DNA from: Alteromonas sp. 1_MG-2023
Lineage (GTDB): Bacteria > Pseudomonadota > Gammaproteobacteria > Enterobacterales > Alteromonadaceae
NCBI RefSeq assembly: GCF_030547075.1
Contig: NZ_JAUOQH010000007.1
Span: 124,001-188,000, forward strand
DNA length: 64,000 nucleotides
Reading direction: 5' to 3'
Part shown: in pieces, positions 26,879 to 35,168 of the stretch
Position numbering within the stretch: the stretch's first letter is position 1
How the letters are laid out: each line of letters begins with the position of its first letter
Translations under genes and position numbers: made by a program
Notes under the pieces: generated by a model
Told to the model about the DNA's origin: nothing
The model's database searches: none
The model's input: the letters and a program-made list of their open reading frames with translations, nothing else

Positions 26879-28396
26879 TTAAAAGAAACCAAGTGGATTA
26901 ATGTCGTAGCTAACCAACAAGTTTTTAGTCTGCTGATAGTGATCCATCATCATTTTGTGAGTTTCACGGCCTATGCCTGACTTTTTATAACCACCAAATG
27001 CAGCATGGGCTGGATAAAGGTGATAACAGTTAGTCCACACTCGGCCTGCTTCAATAGCTCTGCCTACTCTAAAGCAAATATTCGCGTCTCTGCTCCAAAG
27101 GCCCGCGCCTAGACCAAAGCTGGTGTTGTTTGCTATTTCAATCGCTTCTTCTTCGGTTTTAAAAGTTTGCACCGCGATAACAGGGCCAAAAATTTCTTCT
27201 TGGAACACACGCATTTGATTGTGCCCTTTTAAAATTGTGGGCTGAATGTAATAACCATTATCTAATCCTGGCAACTGTTCTTTTTCACCGCCAGTAACCA
27301 CTTCAGCGCCTTCTGATTTACCTATATCAATATACTTAAGGATTTTATCAAACTGTTCGCCAGAGGCTTGCGCGCCTACCATGGTCTCGGTATCGAGCGG
27401 GTTACCACGCTTAATCTTTTGGATTTTTTCAATCACTTTATCCATGAAAGCATCGTATATATCTTCGTGAATAATCGCCCGTGAAGGACAAGTACATACT
27501 TCACCTTGATTGAAGTAACCTAGCACTAAACCTTCAGCACATTTATCAATAAACTCGGGCTCGTGATCCATAATATCTGGGAAGAAAAGGTTCGGAGATT
27601 TACCACCTAACTCAACCGTAGAAGGAATAAGATTTTCGGCAGCACAGCGAAGAATGTGTTCCCCCACTGGCGTTGAACCGGTAAAGGCAATTTTGGCAAT
27701 TCGCGTACTTGTGGCAAGTGCTTGTCCTGCCTCTGCACCAAAGCCGTTAACGATATTAAGTACACCTGGTGGTAATAGGTCTTGAATAAGCTCTGCAAAC
27801 ACCAAAATAGACACAGGCGTTTGTTCTGCGGGTTTCAACACTACTACGTTACCCGTAACGATAGCCGGCGCTAATTTCCACGCTGCCATAAGCAGTGGGA
27901 AGTTCCATGGAATGATTTGGCCTACTACGCCGTATGGTTCGTGAAAATGATAAGCCACTGTATTCTTATCAATTTCGCCAACAGTACCTTCTTGGCTGCG
28001 TATACAACCAGCATAGTAACGGAAGTGATCGGCAGCTAAAGGTACATCGGCGTTAAGTGTTTCACGTACGGCTTTACCGTTATCCCATGTTTCCGCTACC
28101 GCTAACATTTCGAGGTTCGCTTCAATACGGTCGGCTATTTTTAATAACACCTTTGAGCGTTCAGCTACCGACGTATCAGCCCACCCTTTTTTAGCCGCGT
28201 GAGCAGCGTCGATAGCAAGCTCAATATCTTCTGCGGTAGAGCGAGGAATTTGGGCAATGTCGCTGCCATCAACAGGAGACGTAGTAGTAAAATACTCGCC
28301 TTTAACTGGGGCTACCCACTCGCCACCAATAAAATTACCATAGCTTTTTTTAAAGCTAACGACTGAACCTTCACTTCCTGGATTTGCGTAAATCAT
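26879..28396 (-). CDS. exaC: NAD+-dependent aldehyde dehydrogenase, ExaC type
   Basis: A 505-residue cytosolic aldehyde dehydrogenase that converts the aldehyde made by the quinoprotein to the acid. Motifs: cofactor [25 protein letters not shown], general base Glu in ELGGKSPN, and catalytic Cys in [11 protein letters not shown] (about residue 301). Start: ATG 28396 has AAAGG 8 nt upstream and gives the MIYA(N)PG start of ExaC proteins; a GTG at 28405 is less likely. A regulon palindrome lies about 120 nt upstream, tying it to alcohol oxidation. Confidence 0.92.
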   Translation of the reverse strand: MIYANPGSEGSVVSFKKSYGNFIGGEWVAPVKGEYFTTTSPVDGSDIAQIPRSTAEDIELAIDAAHAAKKGWADTSVAERSKVLLKIADRIEANLEMLAVAETWDNGKAVRETLNADVPLAADHFRYYAGCIRSQEGTVGEIDKNTVAYHFHEPYGVVGQIIPWNFPLLMAAWKLAPAIVTGNVVVLKPAEQTPVSILVFAELIQDLLPPGVLNIVNGFGAEAGQALATSTRIAKIAFTGSTPVGEHILRCAAENLIPSTVELGGKSPNLFFPDIMDHEPEFIDKCAEGLVLGYFNQGEVCTCPSRAIIHEDIYDAFMDKVIEKIQKIKRGNPLDTETMVGAQASGEQFDKILKYIDIGKSEGAEVVTGGEKEQLPGLDNGYYIQPTILKGHNQMRVFQEEIFGPVIAVQTFKTEEEAIEIANNTSFGLGAGLWSRDANICFRVGRAIEAGRVWTNCYHLYPAHAAFGGYKKSGIGRETHKMMMDHYQQTKNLLVSYDINPLGFF

Positions 28397-28513
28397 AAAA
28401 GACACCTTTTTTGAATGCTTAGCGTGCTAAAGCGACGCCACTTATTGCTTACTGTGTCTTTAAATAATCGTACTTTTGTTGCCCACCGACTATAATGCGA
28501 TAGGCCGATTTGG

Positions 28514-28530
28514 CTCCTACTTTAGGAGGG
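28514..28530. promoter_or_regulatory. PQQ-regulon palindrome, site 5 (upstream of exaC)
   Basis: CTCCTACTTTAGGAGGG, upstream of the aldehyde dehydrogenase. On the minus strand, a TATAGT −10-like hexamer starts at 28494, about 20 nt away. The site sits immediately beyond the 3' end of the response-regulator gene. Confidence 0.66.
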
Positions 28531-28540
28531 GAAAGGAAGT

Positions 28541-29170
28541 TTAGGCCTTACCAATATAGCCGTGTTTTGTGGCTAACTCGGTAAAATCGGATGGCGTGGT
28601 GTTTAACTTTCGCTTTATCACCGTAAGCGCGTTTGAAACGGTTTTCGCTGACAACGCTAATTCATTGGCAATATCAAAACGTGATTTACCCATGGCGGTT
28701 GCCATGAAGATTTCGAACTCGCGTTTAGTGAGTTTTGCAGCGATATCGACATCGGCATTTAATAACTGGTTAGCCAAATTTACGGCCAGCGAACGTTCTA
28801 TGTATTTTTGCCCCTTCGCCACCACTTTTATCGCTGAAATAAGGGTATCAGGAGGGCTGCTTTTACTAATGTAACCCATGGCACCGGTTTGCATGGCGCG
28901 CTGCAGTATGGCGCAATCTTCAAACATACTAAAAAAGATAATTTTCAAACTAGGCTGCTTTGCTAAAAAATCGCCAGCGAGTAACAAACCACTCTCTTTC
29001 GCAAGGTTAATATCCAAGATAAGCGTATCAATAGTATGTGCCTGCAATACTTGATGAGTTTGCATTCCATCGGCTGCTTCAAAGACGGTATGGTCAGGCA
29101 ACATGGCATTTAACAGTGCTTTGTAACCCTCCCTTACCACGGCATGATCATCTACTAGTAAGATATTCAT
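28541..29170 (-). CDS. LuxR/NarL-family response regulator of a NarX-type pair
   Basis: A 209-residue regulator: receiver (LLVDDHAVVREGY, Asp in LILDINL, Lys in SKSSP) and LuxR helix-turn-helix (LTKREFEIFMATAMGKSRFDIANELALS region). Start ATG 29170 overlaps the sensor kinase stop (ATGA) and begins MNILLVDDH; an upstream ATG at 29188 is less likely. Encoded with the sensor kinase, it resembles ExaE of the exaDE pair that activates quinoprotein ethanol oxidation. Confidence 0.88.
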   Translation of the reverse strand: MNILLVDDHAVVREGYKALLNAMLPDHTVFEAADGMQTHQVLQAHTIDTLILDINLAKESGLLLAGDFLAKQPSLKIIFFSMFEDCAILQRAMQTGAMGYISKSSPPDTLISAIKVVAKGQKYIERSLAVNLANQLLNADVDIAAKLTKREFEIFMATAMGKSRFDIANELALSAKTVSNALTVIKRKLNTTPSDFTELATKHGYIGKA

Positions 29171-30408
29171 GCCACGTTCGCCTGGCACAGGCTTCCCGCT
29201 TCGTGTAAACGTAAAGAGAGCTGAACATTGACCCCTTCGTTTATCTGCGATTTAACACTACAACTAGCCCCTATGCACCTTGCTCTACTGTGCATAGAGG
29301 ACATACCAATACTCTCAACTACGTGAGCATCGAACCCCTGCCCGTTGTCGCGAATACTTATATTGAGCTCATACTCGTTGCCATGTATATGCACCCACAC
29401 TTTCGAGGCCTCAGCGTGCTTTACCACGTTATTAACGGCCTCTTGCACAAAGCGGTAAATATGAATATCACGTTCATGCTCTTCACTATATTTATTTAAA
29501 TTGATAGACACTTGCCATTGGGTGTTAGGTAGCGCTAGCTCCTGTTCAAACACCAATCTCTCAAGAGATTGCTGTAACGATACTCTGTCTAATACCAAGG
29601 GGTGAAGGTGTGCGGTTAGATGACGAATTGCATCGCTAATTTGTTGGCTCATGACCTGTACTTTATTCGCAGAAAGATTCAAGACACTAGGCTCTTTTGA
29701 ATTTACCAGTATGTACGCATGCGCCTTTATGGTTGTGAGCAACTGCCCGACATTGTCGTGCAGTTCTTGTGCAAGGTAACTTCTTTCTTGCTCTTGCAGT
29801 AAGGCGAGCTTTTTATCAGTGTTAACCAATTGCCTTTCTTTAATTTGCAACGATTGTTGTAAGCGTTGAAACTGCCCAATAACCCGTTTCACTTCTTTAA
29901 TATCGCTGTCTTCAAATTTGTCAGTGGATTTACCATCTACCAACTGTTGTAGAGCATCACCTAACTGATTCAACGGTTTTAAACGTTGCTTCACAGCCAC
30001 TTTAAGGGTGAACAGCAACAAACTTAAAGTCGTAAAAAACAAACCGGCCACTAACCAAAATAGGTTCATATTTTGGACTAACTCAGCGGTATCGTACGCT
30101 CTCACCACTAGATACTGATTTTCGTGAATAGGAAGATAAATAGGTTGGTTGTCAGAATGAAAGTTAGCAGGAGCTGATAATCGCCCCGTGAATCGTGAAA
30201 CCGATAGATGCGGGCTCTGTTCAGCAACGGCTTTAATGTCGCTGGCGGACATGTTCGCCTTAAGCATTTCTTGCACTTGGTTAAGCGCACTTGATGTTTC
30301 ATCATTAATATTTTGGCGAATTTGGAAGTAGACAGAACATGAAAATACTAAAAAACAGACGATAAAAACTGCCACGATGGCACTGGATATTTTTTTAAAT
30401 CCTGACAT
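29167..30408 (-). CDS. NarX-type membrane sensor histidine kinase
   Basis: A 413-residue inner-membrane kinase: TM1 (~8-28), short periplasmic domain (~30-112), TM2 (~116-136), HAMP-like linker with coiled coil, HisKA_3 with His217 in LAQELHDNVGQ, and HATPase (QEAVNNVVKHA, RDNGQGF). It is translationally coupled to the regulator after it. The periplasmic domain could read alcohol, PQQ, metal or envelope state. A weaker copy of the CTCCT palindrome lies 84 nt upstream, suggesting autoregulation. Confidence 0.88.
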   Translation of the reverse strand: MSGFKKISSAIVAVFIVCFLVFSCSVYFQIRQNINDETSSALNQVQEMLKANMSASDIKAVAEQSPHLSVSRFTGRLSAPANFHSDNQPIYLPIHENQYLVVRAYDTAELVQNMNLFWLVAGLFFTTLSLLLFTLKVAVKQRLKPLNQLGDALQQLVDGKSTDKFEDSDIKEVKRVIGQFQRLQQSLQIKERQLVNTDKKLALLQEQERSYLAQELHDNVGQLLTTIKAHAYILVNSKEPSVLNLSANKVQVMSQQISDAIRHLTAHLHPLVLDRVSLQQSLERLVFEQELALPNTQWQVSINLNKYSEEHERDIHIYRFVQEAVNNVVKHAEASKVWVHIHGNEYELNISIRDNGQGFDAHVVESIGMSSMHSRARCIGASCSVKSQINEGVNVQLSLRLHEAGSLCQANVA

Positions 30409-30491
30409 GGCAATACCATAAGTACTTAATAGACATACCTATGCTAAACACTCATTAGCCATAAACCCATCCTGCAAGAGAGTTGTTTTGT

Positions 30492-30508
30492 TCCTTCGAA
30501 AGTAGGAG
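30492..30508. promoter_or_regulatory. PQQ-regulon palindrome, site 7, degenerate (upstream of sensor kinase)
   Basis: TCCTTCGAAAGTAGGAG; on the minus strand CTCCTACTTT matches ten bases of site 5 exactly and AAGGA completes the other arm. 84 nt before the sensor kinase start. The stretch 30509-30650 shows only short GGAAAT-type low-complexity repeats. Confidence 0.5.
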
Positions 30509-30650
30509 ACGCCTGGGGCATGAAGGGGGACGTGGACGGGGAAATAAACGGAGAAATCAACGGAAAAATGAAGGCAGCTATTGGCGTTATTGAATTAGCA
30601 CTGATGATTGCCAACGCCAATAAGCCGCCTAACTTAATCCACTACAAACG

Positions 30651-31481
30651 CTACTTAGATAGAAAGTCCGTAAGCAGCTTAGACACAACCTTTGGTTGCT
30701 CATCGGTAACCCAATGGGCAGCGCCCTCTATCCAAGTAACCGACGAATTTGGAATTGCTTCTTCCAACATAGGTGCATACTTTGGCTTTTGGAATTCGTC
30801 TTTGTCACCCCATAGTATTAAGGTGTCGTGGGAAAGCGTTTTTAGGTTTCCGGCGATGGCTTGGGTGTATTCTTTGTTTAGCCTGCGCATATTACGGAAA
30901 AAAGCTGCCTTTCCCTTTTCATTGCTCCAAGGAGTAATGTATATATCTATCATTTCATCCACTGGTACGTTGTCGCCATACACGCCATTTGGGATAAAAT
31001 CGTTAAGAATGCCGCTGAACTTTTCTACGCTTGTGCTCTCTTCAAAACCCGGCTCTAGCATTGGCTCGAATTCAGGAATAGGCCAAGAGTCGAAGCACAC
31101 GCTATCAATTAACACGAGTTGATTAACCTTTTCGGGCGCGTTAACTGCCATTAATTGTGCAATACCACCGCCGATATCATGAGCGACCACACTGGCTTTT
31201 GCGATACCCAGCGCGTCCATAAGTTTGAGGATAATACGGGCTTGAGCATTAATAGAGACATCCACATTAGATGGCATGTCTGATTCACCGTAATTAAGTA
31301 AATCAGGTGCTATCACTCTATGACTTTTACTAAGGGACGGAATAATATTTCGCCAGAGAAATTTGTTCGTGGGAATGCCATGCAGTAAAAACACTGCCTC
31401 CCCTTCACCAGAATCCTGATAAGCAATACGATGACCTTCAATGTTGGTGAATTGCGTTTCAACTACCGTACTTGTACTCAT
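30651..31481 (-). CDS. Alpha/beta hydrolase, haloalkane/fluoroacetate-dehalogenase-like
   Basis: A 276-residue alpha/beta hydrolase: oxyanion segment LLHGIPTNKFLWR, nucleophile elbow VVAHDIGGG (Asp nucleophile rather than Ser, as in dehalogenases and epoxide hydrolases), acid in LILWGDKDEFQ, and His in GAAHWVTDEQP. Start ATG 31481 has a perfect AGGAGG 9 nt upstream; an ATG at 31505 is rejected. It stands alone between the alcohol-oxidation and alginate loci; its substrate is unknown. Confidence 0.85.
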   Translation of the reverse strand: MSTSTVVETQFTNIEGHRIAYQDSGEGEAVFLLHGIPTNKFLWRNIIPSLSKSHRVIAPDLLNYGESDMPSNVDVSINAQARIILKLMDALGIAKASVVAHDIGGGIAQLMAVNAPEKVNQLVLIDSVCFDSWPIPEFEPMLEPGFEESTSVEKFSGILNDFIPNGVYGDNVPVDEMIDIYITPWSNEKGKAAFFRNMRRLNKEYTQAIAGNLKTLSHDTLILWGDKDEFQKPKYAPMLEEAIPNSSVTWIEGAAHWVTDEQPKVVSKLLTDFLSK

Positions 31482-32268
31482 GTAAGTAACCCTCCTAGTT
31501 TGCATAATGCGCCTCTATGGCTAAGACATCTGCGGGTGCTTCGTCTTTACAACTTATGCGCGAATAACAGTATTCGTACCAGTGCCGTCCTGTTAAAGAT
31601 CATCTTAAAGACCCCGTTAAAGGCCTTGTTAAAATGCATGCTAGCGATAGAAAAATTTGGATTACTGTGGGTTTATGCAAAAGAACTTACTACTACGTAT
31701 TGGTACCCATTTGAGGTGATTGGGTTGGTATGAAAGCCACTGTGGAGTACTTTTCACCACAAAGACAATGGGTCTAGATGGGTGGGTAACGTACATAAAA
31801 ATACCACCATATAACTGAGCGACACACCCCATCATTTTGTCAACCAATTAACATATAAAAAACCTTTGAAAAGACGATAATTGTTGACCAATTGCCATTT
31901 TGTGCTATATAGAATATAGCTTTTCCATAAAACGCTCCTTATTAGCTTTGCGAACAGTACTATTGCCGATAGAATAACGGGTTGCTCCGTTTGATAAAAT
32001 TATTAGAATTAGCTAATGAGCGACTTTTCTGCAGTTAGAAAAGTAGAAGGCGTGCGTGTTTCGTCGTACTTAAGTCAGGTTGTAACTTCATGTAGAATTT
32101 ATGTGAAACTGGCCAATAAGAGTAAATGGACGTATAGATATACATCGAACTCACACTTGTCGCTCCTTCGTTCAACATTGTTATACGTTGATTTAGTTAA
32201 CAATATTTAAATTTTCTAAATCCGGTTTATGAGAAATTACCTGTATTGTTGTGAAAAAGGTGTAGTGA
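31482..32268. other. 787-bp intergenic region upstream of gntR
   Basis: Divergent region between the hydrolase and the GntR regulator. It holds two TTGTNNACCA operator-like sites (31837, 31881) and a TATTGGTACCCA segment near 31699. Short open frames here (for example 32016-32210) have no ribosome site or recognisable protein. It is AT-rich near 32190-32240, where the gntR promoter is likely. Confidence 0.6.
31837..31893. promoter_or_regulatory. Pair of FadR-type GntR operator candidates
   Basis: TTGTCAACCAAT (31837-31848) and AATTGTTGACCAATT (31879-31893; perfect AATTG/CAATT arms). Both contain TTGTNNACCA, which fits the TNGTNNACNA-like half-symmetry of FadR-family operators. They lie ~380 nt upstream of gntR, and related sites recur at 41083, 46479, 47865 and 49507. 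Confidence 0.55.
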
Positions 32269-33000
32269 ATGAAAAATCGTCGCATGTTCTGGCATATCGT
32301 TGAAAAAATAGAAGCGCAAATCGACGCTGGCCGTTACCCGCCTGGAAGCCGCCTGCCTCCAGAAAGAGAACTTGCTGAAAATTTTGATGTCAGCAGACCT
32401 ACTATAAGAGAAGCTATCATTGCACTTGAAGTGCGCGGTCGTGTTGAAGTTAAAGTAAGCTCAGGCGTTTACGTTCTCGACAATCAGCCGCAACAAAGTG
32501 AAGTGCAGCGTATTAGTGCCTTTGAACTTACTCAAGCTCGCGCCTTAGTTGAAGGTGAAGCGGCAGCACTGGCAGCCTTATCTATAACCGATGAAGAGCT
32601 TAATAGCCTTAACGATACATTAGTGGCAATGGAAAACGATGACGAGCCCGAAAAGGCTGATAGAGAATTCCATTCTATTATCGCTAAAGCCACGCGAAAT
32701 AACGCCTTGGTGTTATCAATTCAGCATTATTGGAAGTTGAGAGAGTCTCAGCCTCAAATTATTTCGTCTTATAAAAGTGTCTGCAGTAGCAGTAGCCATG
32801 ATCGTTTAGAAGAGCACAGACGCATATTTACTGCCTTACAAGCACGAGATTCTCAAACTGCAAGGGCGGCAATGCACGGGCATTTCAACCGTTTAATTAA
32901 CGCACTTTTTGAAGCTTCAGAAGCAAAAGCTTTGGAAGAAATTAAAAAGAAATCTAGTGAAACCCGCGACAGATATTCTATAACCCACTTGGTTGGTTAA
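32269..33000 (+). CDS. GntR/FadR-family regulator of the alginate locus
   Basis: A 243-residue repressor-type regulator: N-terminal winged helix (RLPPERELAENFDVSRPTIREAIIALE) and C-terminal all-helical FCD ligand domain with metal/ligand residues (DREFHSII, EEHRRIF, HGHF). It is the only regulator in the alginate region and probably senses a uronate intermediate (DEH or KDG), like related uronate regulators (inference). It ends in its own terminator. Confidence 0.88.
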   Translation: MKNRRMFWHIVEKIEAQIDAGRYPPGSRLPPERELAENFDVSRPTIREAIIALEVRGRVEVKVSSGVYVLDNQPQQSEVQRISAFELTQARALVEGEAAALAALSITDEELNSLNDTLVAMENDDEPEKADREFHSIIAKATRNNALVLSIQHYWKLRESQPQIISSYKSVCSSSSHDRLEEHRRIFTALQARDSQTARAAMHGHFNRLINALFEASEAKALEEIKKKSSETRDRYSITHLVG

Positions 33001-33056
33001 AAACGAGAGTGGGTTGCATTACTACCCCTGTTTAGCCGCACTAGACTTTTATACCG

Positions 33057-33087
33057 AAGCCGTTCATGGTGTTATGAGCGGCTTTTT
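33057..33087 (+). terminator. Terminator after gntR
   Basis: Stem AAGCCGTTCAT/ATGAGCGGCTT (one G-T pair) with loop GGTGTT and a TTTTT tail, 57 nt after the stop. Confidence 0.85.
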
Positions 33088-33171
33088 AATGCTTATAACT
33101 CTTTGTAAAACTCCTTTCTATACCTCTTTTTGAGTTCCTTGTAGTGCTTATTTCAGCGCTTATGTACTTTT

Positions 33172-33213
33172 CGTTGTGAAGCAATCGTTGTGAAGTAATC
33201 GTTGTGAAGCAAT
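33172..33213. repeat. Three tandem 14-bp repeats upstream of the PL7 lipoprotein gene
   Basis: CGTTGTGAAGYAAT repeated three times without spacing (33172, 33186, 33200). It lies between the gntR terminator and the lyase promoter in the 440-bp gap 33001-33440. Role unknown; possibly slippage-prone. Confidence 0.8.
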
Positions 33214-33321
33214 CCAATGACATTTACCTGAAGCCTACACCGCAATATTTTCTATTTCCTCCTCTGCCCCATGTAAAAGCCTCATTCGTTGCTTTACTCA
33301 CTCTTTACCATTAACCACTCC

Positions 33322-33358
33322 ATTACCAAAACGTAAGATAACTTCATTATTTTGGTAT
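33322..33358. promoter_or_regulatory. Alginate-regulon motif pair upstream of PL7 gene
   Basis: ATTACCAAA (33322-33330) and, inverted, TTTGGTAT (33351-33358), 29 bp apart and ~90-120 nt before the lyase start. The same ATTACCAAW word recurs before the other alginate transcription units. Confidence 0.5.
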
Positions 33359-33443
33359 GACATAACTCTTGGCTCAAGTTACTAACAGCATTATAATTAA
33401 AACTTAATTATTACATTTAATTTACATCAAGGAGTGCGCTGTG

Positions 33444-34904
33444 ATGTTGAGGCAAGTACTTACCAATCGTTCTTACCCCCCTTTTTTAGCAAGTTCAATC
33501 GTCGCTTCATTTCTACTGGCTGGATGTGGTGGCGGTGCAAGCTCAGGCGGTACAACGCCAGTTATCACTCCTACACCACCTGTTACAGAAACGCCAGCCG
33601 TTGAGGTTTGCGTAAATGAAATGCATACCATTGTAGGCGCCAGTGATGACGGTACTTCGCTACCTCAATACTTGCCTGCTAACGCCATAGACGGCAATAC
33701 AGCGTTATCCTCAAGGTGGTCTAGTGATGGGCTAGATAAAGCCCTTACTCTCGATTTAGGTACACCTGAAACGGTAGGCGCGTTAGCAATTAAATGGTAT
33801 GAAGGTGCAGAGCGGGTTGCAAGCTTTTCAATTGAAACCTCAGTCGATGAAACCACATGGTCACCAGTACTTACCCAAGCCGAGTCAAAGGGGAACCAAA
33901 GTGGTTTCGAGTTAGTAAACCTCGACTCGTCGGAAGCTCGCTATGTCAGAATTGTTGGGTTAGGGAATAGTGAAAACACTAATAATGGTATTGTTGAAGT
34001 GCAGGTGCACAGCTGTGCAGACGCCACCGGCATATATACTGATATATTGCCCAACGAGGTAGGTATTGAGCTCGTTGATTGGTATTTAAGTGTTCCAACC
34101 GACGAGGACAATAGTGGCACATCCGACTCTATTTCGGAAACTGAGCTTGCTAGCGGTTACAGTAACTCAGAGTTCTTTTATGCCTCTCACGATAACGGCA
34201 TTGTTATGCGCTCACCAAGCTATGGTTTCAAAACATCGACTAATACGAATTACGTACGAGTCGAGTTACGTGAAATGCTACGAAGAGGCGACCGTGCTAT
34301 TAGCACCCAAGGAGTGAACAAAAATAATTGGGTATTTGGCAGTGCATCCGCAGAAGGCCAAGCAGATGCGGGCGGCGTAGACGGTGATTTGCATGTAACC
34401 CTTGCCGTAAATAACGTAACGACCACAGGTGAAAACTATCAAATTGGTCGCTTGGTTATAGGTCAAATACACGCCAATGATGATGAGCCCATCCGGTTAT
34501 ATTATCGAAAGCTACCGGGTAACGAGCTTGGTTCAGTTTACTTCGCCCATGAAAGCCGCGTTGAGGACGACGAAGGTGACAATATTGAAACCTATGTTGA
34601 ACTCATTGGCTCAAGAAGTAACTCGGCCAGTAACCCCACCGATGGCATTGCACTCGATGAGAAGTTTAGTTACCACATCAATGTGAATGTAAATTTACTG
34701 ACTGTGACCATTAGCCGTGAAGGCAAAGCTGATGTTACTGCGCATTATGATATGAGTGAAAGCAAATACGATGAAGATGGGCAATATCACTATTTTAAAG
34801 TGGGTGTGTACCACTTAAATAATTCAAGCGCCGCTGACGAATTTGCGCAAGCTACATTTTACGAGATTAAAAATAGCCATACAGGTTATGCACAAAGCGA
34901 GTGA
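33444..34904 (+). CDS. Secreted lipoprotein alginate lyase, CBM32-like + PL7
   Basis: A 486-residue lipoprotein: signal with lipobox (LLAGC), Pro/Thr linker (TPVITPTPPVTETP), F5/8-type C carbohydrate-binding domain (~60-195), then a PL7 alginate-lyase domain (~205-480). PL7 active-site regions are present: RVELREML, GQIHA, and YFKVGVYHL near the end. It cleaves alginate by beta-elimination at the cell surface or outside. Start: ATG 33444, or GTG 33441, with GGAG 6-9 nt upstream. The catalytic domain closely resembles the second PL7 gene at 41518. Confidence 0.9.
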   Translation: MLRQVLTNRSYPPFLASSIVASFLLAGCGGGASSGGTTPVITPTPPVTETPAVEVCVNEMHTIVGASDDGTSLPQYLPANAIDGNTALSSRWSSDGLDKALTLDLGTPETVGALAIKWYEGAERVASFSIETSVDETTWSPVLTQAESKGNQSGFELVNLDSSEARYVRIVGLGNSENTNNGIVEVQVHSCADATGIYTDILPNEVGIELVDWYLSVPTDEDNSGTSDSISETELASGYSNSEFFYASHDNGIVMRSPSYGFKTSTNTNYVRVELREMLRRGDRAISTQGVNKNNWVFGSASAEGQADAGGVDGDLHVTLAVNNVTTTGENYQIGRLVIGQIHANDDEPIRLYYRKLPGNELGSVYFAHESRVEDDEGDNIETYVELIGSRSNSASNPTDGIALDEKFSYHINVNVNLLTVTISREGKADVTAHYDMSESKYDEDGQYHYFKVGVYHLNNSSAADEFAQATFYEIKNSHTGYAQSE

Positions 34905-35072
34905 GCCTATATAGCAGCTCACGCCCTGAGCTGCTCATGGTTAATTGCCCATGCTTCACTGGTTCAGGTTTAACTGCTTGAGGTTTTAGTTGCTTGAGGT
35001 TTTAGCTGCTTCAATTTCACTGCTTTTAATTCACTGATTTTACTTAACTAGTTTTATTTAACTGCTTAGAAC

Positions 35073-35108
35073 AAAAAAAGCTGCCTGTAACAACAGGCAG
35101 CTTTTTTT
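35073..35108. terminator. Bidirectional terminator between PL7 gene and TonB receptor
   Basis: AAAAAAAGCTGCCTG/CAGGCAGCTTTTTTT with loop TAACAA, flanked by A and T runs on both sides; serves both convergent genes. Upstream (34974-35007) are two imperfect copies of GCTTGAGGTTTTAG. Confidence 0.9.
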
Positions 35109-35168
35109 CTTGTTGGGTAAAGCCGTATTTACTGCCCTACCCGATTCTTATTTCTACTTACTCAGCTT

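Noticed and set aside
1072-30508. CTCCT/AGGAGG palindromes as ribosome-binding sites
   Set aside because: They lie 60-120 nt from the starts, are symmetric, and genes have separate Shine-Dalgarno sequences nearer the start where one is visible.
30520-31122. 200-codon plus-strand open frame
   Set aside because: It lies mostly antisense to the alpha/beta hydrolase, which has clear family motifs and a perfect Shine-Dalgarno.
32016-32210. 64-codon frame upstream of gntR
   Set aside because: No ribosome site; composition looks like intergenic DNA.
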